A DNA stretch of 64,000 nucleotides from Ailurus styani (taxonomy: Eukaryota; Chordata; Mammalia; Carnivora; Ailuridae): the NCBI GenBank assembly GCA_002007465.1, contig LNAC01000102.1:3665298-3729297 (forward strand), written 5' to 3'. The notes below the pieces were generated by a model, which was given only the letters and a program-made list of their open reading frames with translations, did not search any database and was not told the origin of the DNA. Within the stretch, counting starts at the first letter, position 1. Every line of letters begins with the position of its first letter. Of the stretch, positions 37,139 through 47,755 are shown one piece after another. The translations under genes were made by a program, and so were the position numbers.

Positions 37139-37370
37139 AGGGTGGCTCAATCAGTTAAGCGTCTGCCTTTGGCTCAGTCATGATCCCAGGGTCCTGGGAT
37201 GGAGTCCTGCATCAGGCTCCCAGCTCAGCAGGAAGTCTGCTTCTCCCTCTAAACCTCCCCCGCCCCATACTTGTGCTCTCTATCTCCCTGTCTCTCTCAA
37301 ATAAATAAATAAATAAATGTGCTTTTTCTCTCACTCTCTCTCTCAGATAAATAAATAAATAAAATGAATC
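37139..37370 (+). mobile_element. CAN-SINE, plus, with a doubled 3' tail
   Basis: GGTGGCTCAATCAGTTAAGC, then CATGATCCCAGGGTCCTGGG and a first AAATAAATAAATAAAT tail to 37318. A second CT tract and AAATAAATAAATAAAATG tail (37321-37366) follow, as if the 3' end was duplicated. Confidence 0.9.
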
Positions 37371-37379
37371 CAAAATGTA

Positions 37380-38365
37380 AAATCCTATCACAAAGAAAAT
37401 TCTAAGCTTTACTGGTAAAATGTAAGACTTATTACTATTATGACATAAAACTATTCATAGACTAGAGAAAAAATTAACACTTCAACTCCTTTTATGAGAA
37501 TAATCTACTAGTATATTATAAGATAGCAATGTTGTAGGCAATTTTACTCATAAACATAGATGTTTAAGGGACTAAAAAAGTTAGCAAACTGAATCCACCA
37601 ATATATACAGAATGTTAACAGTATAACCAACATAGTCTTATTCTAGGAAAGTAGGGTTTGTTTAGCATTAGAAAAATCAACGTACTTTACCTCATTAAGA
37701 GATAAAGGGGGAAATCTGTGATAATTTCAAAAGATATACAAATCAAGTAATACTATTTAATAGCCATCCATTATTTAAAAAAAAACAAAAATTCGCAATC
37801 TAGGAAGGAAGGACATATCCTTATTCCATAATAGATTATCTAATCAGTTGCCTATTACAAACATCTTTCTTAATGATAAAATGAAAGTTTTCCTTTTGGA
37901 ACCAGAAAAAAAGACATACCTACCATCACCGTTTTATTCAACATTTTATTAGAGGTCCTAACCACTTCAGAAAAGCAAGGAAAAGGAAGAAAATGTGTAA
38001 GAATGAATAAGAAAAGAAGAAAAAACTTATTATTCATAGATGACAATAGTACACATAGGAAATTGCAAAGAATAAATGCATAAATCATTATAATTAATAA
38101 ATTTATTTCTCAAGATCACTGCACAGAGGATCAATATACAAAAGTCATGTTTTTATATTGTGACAATAGCCAATTAGAAAATAAAATTTAATACTTCTTA
38201 CAATAAAATAAGAATATCAAATACTTAGAAAAAATCAAATAAAATATATATAAGACAAAGTTAAAAAACCTAAATAAATAAATAAACAAATCATGTTCAT
38301 GAATTAGAAAATTCAGTATGGTAAAGATGTCGATTTCCCCAAATTGATCTATAGTCCAATGTAAT
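37380..38365 (+). mobile_element. Older LINE-1 ORF2 fragment
   Basis: Text such as CAACATAGTCTTATTCTAGG, AGCATTAGAAAAATCAACG, AATCTGTGATAATTTCAAAAG, TTTTATTCAACATTTTATTAG and AGAGGATCAATATACAAAAG matches the reverse-transcriptase part of ORF2 in diverged L1s. Coding is fully broken. Its right end is cut by an inverted L1 3' end at about 38366. Confidence 0.6.
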
Positions 38366-38520
38366 TTCTTTTTTTTTCCAAGTTTTTATTTAAATTCCAG
38401 TGAATGTACAATGTAACATTAGTTTCAGGTGTGCAATATAGTGATTCAGCACTGCCATACAACACCCAGTGCTCATCACAATGGGTGCACTCCTTAATCC
38501 CCACCACCTATTTACAAATC
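38366..38520 (-). mobile_element. Carnivore L1 3' UTR fragment, minus strand
   Basis: Poly(T) at the left, then TTTATTTAAATTCCAGTGAA, TAGTTTCAGGTGTGCAATAT, AACACCCAGTGCTCATCACA and CTCCTTAATCCCCACCACC. This is the complement of the 3' UTR of carnivore-specific L1s, so it is a short 5'-truncated insertion. Confidence 0.8.
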
Positions 38521-39297
38521 CTAGCAAACTTTTTTGTGGAACTTGACAGTATGACAATATGACCCTGAAATGTATATAAAAATTTAAACACCAAAGGTAA
38601 ACAAGATAATTTTGAAGAGAAATGAAATGGGAAAACTTGTTCTGCAGTTGTGAAGACATACAACAAAAAGGTACAATAATTAAGATAATACAGCACGAGA
38701 ATAGACAAATGGGAAAGAGAGCCCACAAACATATGTATTATTGATTTATGACAAAAGTGGAACTTCAGAACAGTAGAGGAAATAATCTTTTCAATTAATA
38801 GTGGTAAGATATGGAAAACTGCCTACAGATGTGTAGATAAGTAGTAAAAATATGAAGAAAAGCTAGTAAGTGATTACCGTAGAAATCAGAATATTGACTG
38901 TGTTTAATGGAGAAGAAAGGTTTGTGTTTGTGAGTGGGGGACCTTGGGTCCTTCTGGGGTGCTATTAATATTCTATATTTTTACCTAGACATTCCTAGAG
39001 TGCTCACTTTTTAATGATTTTATTAAGCTGAACATGTAGGTTTAAGCAAAGTCCTAAAACATGGATGGAATTGTACCAGACTAGAAGGACAAATCTTAAA
39101 CTGGCAGTAGAGAAGCACTCTCTCCCTCTCTTTCACCCTGTCTCTCTTTGTCTCTGTCTCTCTCTCTCAGAGAGATCTTCTCAGAGAGACAGATCTTCTT
39201 GATTTTCTAGAAATATCCTATATGAATAACCAAGATGAAAAGCACTTCAGATTTTAGTAGCACAAGAAGCTAGAAGACAATGGATCAATGTCTTCAG
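38521..39297. other. No gene; CT-rich hairpin-prone tract
   Basis: Includes a CT/AG tract near 39117-39190 in which TCTCTCTCTCAGAGAGA forms a short inverted repeat. Otherwise unremarkable. Confidence 0.5.
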
Positions 39298-39409
39298 TAT
39301 TCTAAGTGAATGTTATTTCCAACCTAGAATTCTGTATTCAGTCATCTTTAGTCTATTCTAAGTGAATGTTATTTCCAACCTAGAATTCTGTATTCAGTCA
39401 TCTTTAGTC
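39298..39409 (+). repeat. Perfect 56-bp tandem duplication
   Basis: 39298-39353 and 39354-39409 are identical and start TATTCTAAGTGAATG. The unit spans the left edge of the MLT1 LTR. No N separates the copies. Confidence 0.92.
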
Positions 39410-39759
39410 CATTTGGGCTGCTGTAACAGAATACCAAAGACTGAGTAGCGTATAAAAAACAGAACTCTATTTCTTAGTTATGAAGGTTGGGAAGTCCAAG
39501 ATCTAGTTGCAGGCATATTCAGTTTCTGATGAAAGCCTACTTCGGGGTTTATAGCCTGGTCTTGTCACTGCTTCACATGATGGAAGGAGCAAAGGAACTC
39601 TCTGGTGCCTCTTTTATAAGAGGGCTAATCCCATTCCTGAGGGCTTCACCCACCTGATCCAATCACCTCCCAAATGCCCCACCTCTAAATACCATCACAC
39701 TGGGGGGTTGGTTTTCAGCATACGAATTTTAGGAGGACACAGACATTAAATCTATAGCA
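39396..39759 (-). mobile_element. MLT1-type MaLR LTR, minus strand
   Basis: The plus strand reads TTTAGTCCATTTGGGCTGCTGTAACA at its left edge, then AGACTGAGTAGCGTATAAAA, GGAAGTCCAAGATC, ATAAGAGGGCTAATCCCATTC, CACCTCTAAATACCATCACA and TCTATAGCA at the right edge. This is the complement of the MLT1 LTR consensus, an ancient mammalian ERVL-MaLR. A 56-bp tandem duplication overlaps its left edge. Confidence 0.88.
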
Positions 39760-40588
39760 CTGGCCAAACTATCAATCAAGTATGAGTATAGATGGAGGCC
39801 ACTTTTAAACATATACGATCTCAAATATTGTGAACTTTCAGCAATAAACTGGAGCATATGCTCTGGTAAAACAAGAGATTAGGTTAAGAAAGAAGGCAGT
39901 GTAGAATCCAGAAAACTCAGGACCCAACACAAGAGAGGTAAAAGCCATCCCTAACCTGACTATGAAGGAGGATGCCAGATGACTACTGTCAGCAAGAAAA
40001 GAAACAATACAGACTGGAGGGGTTTAGCAGGAGCAGGTCCTGGGAAAGAAATGCTATTTGAAGTGTCTAATCATAAGAAGAGGAAATGTACACATCTGGG
40101 GTAACACGTGGGGATAATTTATTGTTTTGTATGTAAAATCTAAGGGGAAAAAATATGAGACAATTGCAAAAAGCATCATGGGGTAACAAAGTATACATGC
40201 TGAAACCGGACTCTGGGTTCATATACTGGCTCTGTCATATATATCTTAGCTTCCTCAAATAGAAAACAGATCCTAATAATAATATACACCCCATAACATT
40301 GTATTAAGGAATATATGGATAATCTACTGTAAATATCTAAGAGCAGTGTCCATCACAATTTAAGAGCTCAATACGTGTTACTAATTTCAGTATACCCCAT
40401 GGCTCAGCTATATGTAATATGTATACAGTCACAGAAATATAAACTTGAATATTCAATAAACTGAAAGTACAATAATACTGAGGTGGATAGAAGCATGCTT
40501 ACATGTTTAGGGAGAGTGGGGAATGATCTATTATTTGATAATGCCTAAAAGTGAAAACAAAAGCATAGTAATAGAAGCAGCATACTAT
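39760..40588. other. No gene recognised
   Basis: Single-copy-looking sequence with a partial MIR-like stretch near 40200-40380. Confidence 0.45.
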
Positions 40589-40911
40589 GTAGAGGTACAA
40601 ATAAAAATACTAGAGTTAGCTTAGAAACTTAAAAGTGGTTTCCTTTGTTTTTTTTGTTTTTTTTGTTTTTTTTTTTCTTTGTTATTATATCCTTTAATAC
40701 TAGTAATACTTATTGTTTTCACTATATTAACTAACANGTGTAGAGGTACAAATAAAAATACTAGAGTTAGCTTAGAAACTTAAAAGTGGTTTCCTTTGAA
40801 TAGAGGAATAGCACCATTACTTTTCACAAACTAACTTTTTTAANTCCTCAAAAGTGGTTTCCTTTGAATAGAGGAATAGCACCATTACTTTTCACAAACT
40901 AACTTTTTTAA
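40589..40911 (+). repeat. Two chained direct repeats around two Ns
   Basis: A 59-bp block occurs at 40589-40647 and 40740-40798 (N at 40737). An overlapping 62-bp block occurs at 40782-40843 and 40850-40911 (N at 40844). A T-rich stretch (40648-40736) lies only in the first segment. Confidence 0.9.
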
Positions 40912-41214
40912 CGCTATGTATGCAAGACAAATTAAAAAAAATTAAAGTCAAACTTAAACCAAACTTAAACCATCATCTGCATGTAATGCCAGAAAGCTAT
41001 TTATGAAGCAGTGCATTTCTATGAGAATGGAGACAGCATTGCTGTCTCTGGAGATCAATATATAGTGAAAAACTACATTCTTCCAGGGATAGCAATTAAG
41101 CTCTTTCAGTGGATGTTCCTTGAGTATGTCATTCTGGAAAACATTTGACCCTAACTGTCAGCCGCCTTCTACATTTGGCAGGACTTCCCCTGGCTCTCTG
41201 TGTCACTGTAACAG

Positions 41215-41569
41215 GTGAGTAAGAAAAAAGCATTTCTTACGCCTGTGGACACTTGTTTATAATGGCATTCAGGGTCCTGGAGCTAGGCTGACAGATGCTC
41301 CTCCAGAAGGTTAATGAGATAAAGGTTGCTCCAGCTGGCCCTTAAGCAGAGATTACACCTGAGGGGAAGATAAGCAGATTATTCCAGAAACAGACACTGC
41401 TTCCTGTTCTTCATAAATTAGCACCCTTATAAAGGTAAACCGAGAAGGTTATTCTCACTCAGCTGGCATCAATATTTATTTTTCCTATTTCTGTCATTTT
41501 ATATTTTTTTAACGAGATTTGGGACTGTTCTGTGATTGTTAACAGAATTACCAATGCACAAAAGCCAGA
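41215..41569 (+). promoter_or_regulatory. IMPG1: Probable IMPG1 core promoter and 5' UTR
   Basis: TTATAAA at 41427-41433 is a TATA-like box. A start site about 30 bp downstream, near the TCACTC at 41455-41460, would give a 5' UTR of about 113 nt before the ATG at 41570. Upstream are two AGATTA motifs (41350-41355 and 41376-41381), which are reverse-complement matches to the OTX/CRX core TAATCT, and GGCTGAC near 41287, one base from the NRL/MARE half-site TGCTGAC. IMPG1 is a photoreceptor-expressed gene, so CRX/NRL control is plausible. The motifs are seen; their function is inferred. Confidence 0.55.
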
Positions 41570-41586
41570 ATGTATTTGGTAACTAG
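41554..41586 (+). other. Upstream ORF overlapping the IMPG1 start codon
   Basis: An ATG 16 bases before the IMPG1 start opens a 10-codon frame (MHKSQNVFGN) that ends at TAG inside the signal-peptide codons. It is out of frame with IMPG1. Its context is weak (C at -3, C at +4) compared with the main ATG (A at -3), so leaky scanning would be expected. It matters only if the transcript includes this segment. Confidence 0.5.
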
Positions 41587-41636
41587 AAGGGCTATTTTTG
41601 TTCTTTGGATTTTTCTCCAAGTTCAAGGAACCAAAG
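41570..41636 (+). CDS. IMPG1: IMPG1 exon 1 coding part (signal peptide)
   Basis: First coding exon of interphotoreceptor matrix proteoglycan 1, a secreted, glycosylated SEA-domain protein of the matrix around rod and cone photoreceptors. The 67 bases encode MYLVTRRAIFVLWIFLQVQG followed by T-K and the first base of the next codon. This is a classic signal peptide: a short n-region with two arginines, a hydrophobic core (AIFVLWIFL), and a likely cleavage near QVQG/TK. The exon ends AAAG with a strong GTAAGT donor at 41637. Read on into the exon at 63901, the frame stays open and matches the mammalian IMPG1 N-terminus as I know it (human begins MYLETRRAIF). The start codon has A at -3 but T at +4, a moderate Kozak context. 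Identity rests on recalled family sequence, not a search, but the match spans two exons and the phase fits exactly. Confidence 0.93.
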
Positions 41637-42330
41637 GTAAGTTATTTAAATATTTGTTTATTTTTAAAATTTGCTTATCTATAAAATATATTTGCAGAAG
41701 TGAGCATTCAAAATGAACAAGGTCAGAGGGATATGGTTGGCCCTGAATTATATTAATTGAATGATTGTCAGAAATTATTTTCACTTGATTATTTATTTGC
41801 TATATAATTTTAAGTGCAATTTATGTTAACAAAATAGAGATGAGTGCATCTTTTGCTTTTATAAAACATTGAATACAAATTCATATTACTAATATCAATA
41901 ACAATAGTAGATCCATGAAAACATTCCATTTATCTCTTAAATTGACAAAATCAAAAAATTGAAGCTAATATTTTTTGAAGCTAGTGTTTTAAGCTCTGAT
42001 CAGACAATAAAGTGTATTTTTTACTTTCTCACAGTTAAATCATGAGTTGATTTTCCTTAAAAAATAGCAAGTGGGCTTTGTCTTCAGAATTCGTGATGAT
42101 GACAAACTCAAAAGTTGTATGTATAAAAGAATGAGGTGGTGAATGTTCTTATGGCAAATCTTCAAATAAATTTAAAATTAAAGCAAGCAACTAAACAGAC
42201 ATTTAAGAAAAATAATGTATTTTTTAGATAAATGTATTATCTAAGAAAGCATCACTTTTTTTTTTTAAGAATAAACCCGGTCATCATCACAAATTCAGAC
42301 TTTTTAAGCCATGTGAAACCAATATGTTTT

Positions 42331-42450
42331 TTGTTGTTTTTTTTAAATTTTATTTTTATTCTTTGCCCAAGGGGTACAGGTCTGTGAATCATCAGGCTTA
42401 CATCTTTCACAGCACTCACCAAAGCACAAACCCTCCCCAATGTCCATAGC
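42331..42450 (-). mobile_element. Caniform L1 3' end, minus strand, with target-site duplication
   Basis: Poly(T), then AAGGGGTACAGGTCTGTGAA, TTTCACAGCACTCACCAAAG and CCCTCCCCAATGTCCATA, the complement of a caniform L1 3' UTR. GAAACCAATATGTTT (42315) and GAAACCAGTATGTTT (42451) flank it as a 15-bp duplication with one mismatch. It is only about 120 bp long. Confidence 0.85.
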
Positions 42451-43339
42451 GAAACCAGTATGTTTGGTTCTTCCATAGGGATGACATAGCTTCAGAAAAT
42501 TAACATTTTAGTTGAAGTATTAGTTTGATAATGTCCAGAGTAAGTAAAACAAAGAGATGTTGCATTTGTAAGTCCCAAAATAACTGATTCCGTCAGTTAT
42601 TAACTTTTTAAATGGTTGCATTTAGAGGTTGCATTACTCTTCTAGAAAAGATTATATAAAAATTCCTTTTATATCTTTCAACATATAAGTGATAGTGGGT
42701 GAAGCACAAGTTTACTTATCTTTACTTTCAATAGCAATCATATGTAAATGTTTACATTTATAAAAACATTTTAATTAGAAACAGATCAAGGGATTCCTAT
42801 GTATTTCGAACTTAACCTACTGGAGCAGACATACTGTCTATTTCATATACTTGACCATGCAAATCAGCTTTGGATTTGTTGTTGTTGTTTAAATAATTGT
42901 GTTAACTTATTTAACTGTTTTTGCTATTTTCATACATTATATATCAAACATTACAATTACAAATAGCATAATCACTTACAGAAAATTAAATAAACTCACC
43001 ATGGACTATAATTTGTTATATGCCAATTTCTATGAAACAAAATAGGATTAACTGCGTAATAAAACATCCTAATATTTTACTCGTCAGGGACTTTTTATTC
43101 TACAGGAATCTCAGATCTGCGAACTTCTGTTAATCTCCAATTACTGAGGTCTACATTAATTAGAGTTTATGTACTTCAGCCAGACTGGTTTCCCATTTGT
43201 GACTAACCATCATGAGTGTATTTACATAAAAAATGTTTTGGGGATTTAGAAGAAGAGTTCAGTTTAATACAACTAGCTGTTAAGCATAACAACTAAGTGT
43301 ACAAATTCAAAAGTTTCTTTTTAAAAAATTATAGATTAT

Positions 43340-43805
43340 TTAAAAAATCAAAAAAGATATGAAAAAAGTTGCACTTCCATTCAAACACAGTCTATGCTAG
43401 CACCTTCATATGTTTCCTCGGTCTTTTTTCTATGTGCAGTTATTTAATTTTTACATGATTGCAGTTCTACCGCACAATTTTATACCAGGCTTTTTGCACT
43501 TCTGTTACATTAGATGAATGTTCTGCATTGCAATCTAGTTTTGACAAGTATCATTTTTGGGCTGTATAATATTCCTTTCAGTTGATATGTCATGATTTGC
43601 TTTACATAATACTAAACAAAAGAGAAATAGTTGCTCCTAATTATATTACTATGAATAACATTGCAATTAACATCCTTGGGTATAGCCTCTCTTAATATTT
43701 AAGATTCTTAGCATAAGTAAAATTATTGGGTCAAAGCAGCATAAACAGTTTTACGAATGTGATTCATATTTGCCAAATTTCTTCTCAAAAGTTTTCCTAT
43801 GCCTT
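43340..43805 (-). mobile_element. LINE-like fragment, antisense
   Basis: AATAACATTGCAATTAACATCC, AATTATTGGGTCAAAG and TTGCCAAATTTCTTCTC are motifs of the antisense 3' region of old L1 elements. Boundaries approximate. Confidence 0.5.
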
Positions 43806-45698
43806 AAGGTGACTTTTCCCAATTCAGTTCCACAGAGTGTTTACTGGCTACCCAATACTGTGCTAGACACAGAATATTAAGAGACTTAAAGACATGCCAA
43901 TACTTTGAAAGATTCCCTTTAAGCTTTGCAATTCTAAATGTAATTTTTCCACTGATACGTAAAAGTGAAACTGTTGGTTTCAAAACACTTATTAAATAAA
44001 ACTGTTTACACAATTTGAGTTTGATAATTTTGAAGAACAGTCACTTCATCACCAAGGCTGCTCTCATATTCATAGTGGGGATGCCACTTGGATCTGATGT
44101 GCACACCCCTGCTTTATGCTTTTACCTTTCATTTCACATAAATAATTTCATCTAATTGCTTATGACAGTCCAACATGTGGAGAAAGAGAAAAAAATCTAC
44201 CCTTGGCAAGTCCTAAAATGGAAATAGTATTTATCAGAATATTTGCCTTTTGCATTACAGCTGGTTATATACTAAATGAAACCTTAAACTAAGTTAAAGT
44301 CACCAAGGTATGGTAATTATTTTTGTAGCTGTGGAATGTCAGAAAATTTGCATTGGAAGACACTCTACTTCTTGCTAAGCCTTTCCTACTGGGTTATGTT
44401 CTCATTTCATAAAATTACCCAGGAAGGTATTTTGTCTCACTGTGGCTCCATTAACAGAAGACATGGATTCATTTTTAGACCTGAGATAGCTGCCCAATGA
44501 CAGTCACATTAACTTTGCAGCTTCTGTACTTTGTTCATCTCTGCTATAGTCTCAGAACAGTGTAATTCAAAAGGTTCAAGGCAGACTTTCTGCTCAATTG
44601 TATCTGAGAAGATAGCCTTATAATCAAAGCTGTGTAAATTGAAGACACTTTGTGTTCAACTGAGCAAACTCTGGCAGCATACCTGAAGCCATTTGTTAGA
44701 TTAAATACTTACTTTAAAAATAAAAAGCAAATTCTGCCTTGTGTCCCCTCTATACCTGTATCAATGATCACGCTAAAGGACAATTGTATGTGTGAACTAA
44801 TTAGGCAGCACTGACATGACCTGCTGCTTTCTTGGCCACTTATATCAATCATGAGTGCGCCGCCACCTTAAATATCCACTGTATTTGCATGCTAATTATC
44901 TCTGGAAATTCAGATCCATATACCTTTGTTACCACAGTCATGTTCTCAGCAGATTTTGTGCTGTTTTAAAATTATCTAAGGCAACAAAGGTTTTTTTTTC
45001 CCCCACAATGGTTTCTAGGTTTATATTACAATTCAGCATATATGTGGTAATGACCACAGTAAACGTTCTGACATCATTGTTATATTGTGAAGTATCCGAC
45101 TTCAGGGTGACTGAGGTCTCCATCCACACTGCTTCTTCTTACTTCGGGGTGTGAAAGACACTTCCGCAATCATGGGAGGGAATCGGTTATACCAATCTTT
45201 GGAATACCGCAAAGCAGCTTGTTGAGAGGAAGGAAAGTCTGACCACCATGTGAGTTTTAGCCTTCCAAAGTGGACTGTTTTTAGCAACCATTGGGTCTGA
45301 GCTCACTGTCTGAGAGTAAGACATAGTGTCACTGGGATTTCAAACCTCACAAATCAAGAGCACCAAGTCTGATGAAACCATTTTAATAAGGAAGGAAGGT
45401 GCTCTGGACCAAGGCAACCAGTATGCCAAAGCTTATCCTACAATGAGTCGATATGGTTGACTGGTATAGCCATGGTAACGAGAATTCATATATGGAAATG
45501 CCACTGTCAAGTGTGAACTATAGCATGCATCGCTATAATTATTTATTGAGAATGTACTCTCACTGCTGCACCTCTCTTCTGGCCACATTCACTGTGAATA
45601 AGAAGGAGCTACAGAAGAGTGATAATGCTTCTAAGCATATGGTTGTGTTCAGCAGATAGTCTTCCATTGACATTCAGTCATTCTTGAAGAAACAATGT
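43806..45698. other. Intron 1 sequence without recognised repeat
   Basis: About 1.9 kb in which I recognise almost no repeat. Such repeat-poor intron sequence near the 5' end of a tissue-specific gene may hold conserved regulatory elements. Frames up to 99 codons are not gene-like. Confidence 0.4.
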
Positions 45699-45893
45699 CT
45701 TTTTTAAAAGATTTTATTTATTTATTTATTTGAGAGAGAGGAGTAAGAGAGCAGGGGAGGAGCAAAGGAAGTAGACTCCCCGTTGATCAGGGAGCTCAGT
45801 GGGGGCGGTGGGGTCATGGGGATCCCAGGATGCTGGGATCATGACCTGAGCTGAAGGCAACAGGTTAACCAACTGAGCCACCCAGGTGCCCCG
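45699..45893 (-). mobile_element. CAN-SINE, minus, with TSD
   Basis: AAAGATTTTATTTATTTATT, then ATCATGACCTGAGCTGAAGG and CCACCCAGGTGCCCC. GAAACAATGTCTTT before and GAAATAATGTCTTT after form a duplication with one mismatch. Confidence 0.94.
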
Positions 45894-46015
45894 GAAATAA
45901 TGTCTTTCTGTGTGCCTTTGTACATTAGTTCATTCCAACTTGGTTTTCTTCATTCAGCCCTCTTTAGTCGCCTCACTCACTGCAACCAGCATCTATTTCA
46001 TAATTGCTCCCCCAG

Positions 46016-46122
46016 GAGAAGGATTAAAGGAAACTACACCAAAAGAAATTTTTGTGGAAAAAATTCAGGACCTTGAAACTAATGAAAAGTTTCCACTTCA
46101 GAAATACTTTGACTTCATGTAG
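46016..46122 (+). other. Candidate exon-like ORF end in IMPG1 intron 1
   Basis: After an acceptor-like tract (TTGCTCCCCCAG at 46004-46015) an open stretch reads GEGLKETTPKEIFVEKIQDL and ends KYFDFM then TAG. The composition is protein-like (acidic/basic mix) but I do not recognise a family. It could be an alternative 3' exon, a retrocopy remnant or chance. Confidence 0.2.
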
Positions 46123-47539
46123 AAATAACATATGTAGAGTTAATTTGTCTGTCTTAAGATTCCTGCTTCGTTTATGAAGAAACAAAAGTTACATTTAATT
46201 AAGCCCAACTCTGAAACCCAAGGGCACTCTTACTAACCATTGTAGTCAGTTCAGACTTGATCAAAACACTTTGTAGGTAGCTATCATATTAACAGTCTTT
46301 TAGTTTAAATATCTTATTTTTTTAAATAAAAGCTCAAGCACATTTTAATTAATCTTCTTAAGATTTCAGTGGCTGGTAGACAGTCTGCTCATTTCTGTTC
46401 GGGAACCCAAGGCAGAGAATACTATGTAACGCTCCTAAAACCTCTTGGGATGAGAAGATTAGAACCAAAACTGGGATTTGAGCTGTACCCAGTCCTGTCA
46501 TACCTGCTTAGTCTATTAATCAGTCCAATATAATACGATGAGTGAAATTAGTATGGCTTTTACTATTAATTCAATTAATTACTATTAATTAATTCAAAAG
46601 CCTTTCCTCTGGTAATACCAGATTATTGCTGGTTCTGTGCCATTTTTGTTGCATGACTATCTGCATGACTGAACACAGGAGAGATCATAGGCCATATCCT
46701 CTACCCTACAAATGAAGGCATACTTTTAGGAGTCATACTCTCACTAAGAAAAAACTGTGACATTCTGAACTCCTTAACGAAATAGAATCATTTATTCATG
46801 GTATCCTTTTAAATGCCCAACATTAAAGTCTAAGTTTAGCAGTAATTGGCTTATTTATGATTATGTTATGTACTTAAAGGCAGAATTTGGCCTAAGGAAT
46901 GTGATTTGACACATCCAGAAAGTCTCTTCTGAAACCAAAGGTACTTCCCCATCAAAACCCTAAAATTTAACCTCCAGGTTTGCCAACATTTTCAGACTCT
47001 AGAGATCAACAATTCTGAAATATCCCTTTCCGATAATTTCTCTTTCTTCTTTTTATGGAATCTGAGTTTTAGTCTCATCAAAACATCCCAGTTCCTCAGC
47101 CTCTCCCAGTTATTCCACTTGTATAGCCCCTCTAGGCGCCAGTGCCCTACACGTTATTCCTAGGTGCTGGAGGCCACTCCCTAGCCTCAATACTCGTCTT
47201 GATAGTACAATATAAATCTTACTCCTTGACTTTCTGCCCTATTTGTGTGGTTAATCTCACTCTTAGCTTTCACTTTTTTCCACTCTCATTTCTGAGTTGC
47301 CAAGTGTTATTAGAGAATCCAAAATAAAGTGCTTACAGGAAACAAACTGGGCCCTTAGTTGGGCCCTCCAAGCTAGTTCACAGCCCTTCTCATATCCTGA
47401 TTCCCTGACTTAATCCCCTAGTCTGATTTCCAAACCTCCTCTCTCTCCTCAAGCCAGCAGCCTGATTCTCCCTCATTCACATAATGGCACAGTCAAGAGG
47501 AAGGCTTTAAGGCTTTCACAGGGCTGCATTCAACACAGT
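46123..47539. other. Intron 1 sequence, nothing recognised
   Basis: Single-copy-looking sequence up to a MIR. Confidence 0.5.
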
Positions 47540-47745
47540 TGTACAGATCAGCTCTGTCACTAGTTATGTGACCTTGGCAAATTGCTCAATCTACTATCTC
47601 CAATTTATGGTTTCTTATCTATAAAATGGGAATAATAGTATCAGTGTCTTCCCATTTGGTGTGATGAAGATAAGTGAAATAAAGTTTATGAAGCTCTTTG
47701 TGAGGCATCTACTATAAAATGGCTCGATAAATGCTAGATATTAAG
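47540..47745 (+). mobile_element. MIR, plus
   Basis: CTCTGTCACTAGTTATGTGACC, TTGGCAAATTGCTCAATC, ATAAAATGGGAATAATAG and CTCGATAAATGCTAG are MIR core and tail. Confidence 0.92.
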
Positions 47746-47755
47746 AGGACTATGA

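Noticed and set aside
45453..45659. 68-codon plus-strand ORF upstream of a SINE in intron 1
   Set aside because: No family resemblance, no splice sites in a fitting phase, and length is within chance expectation.
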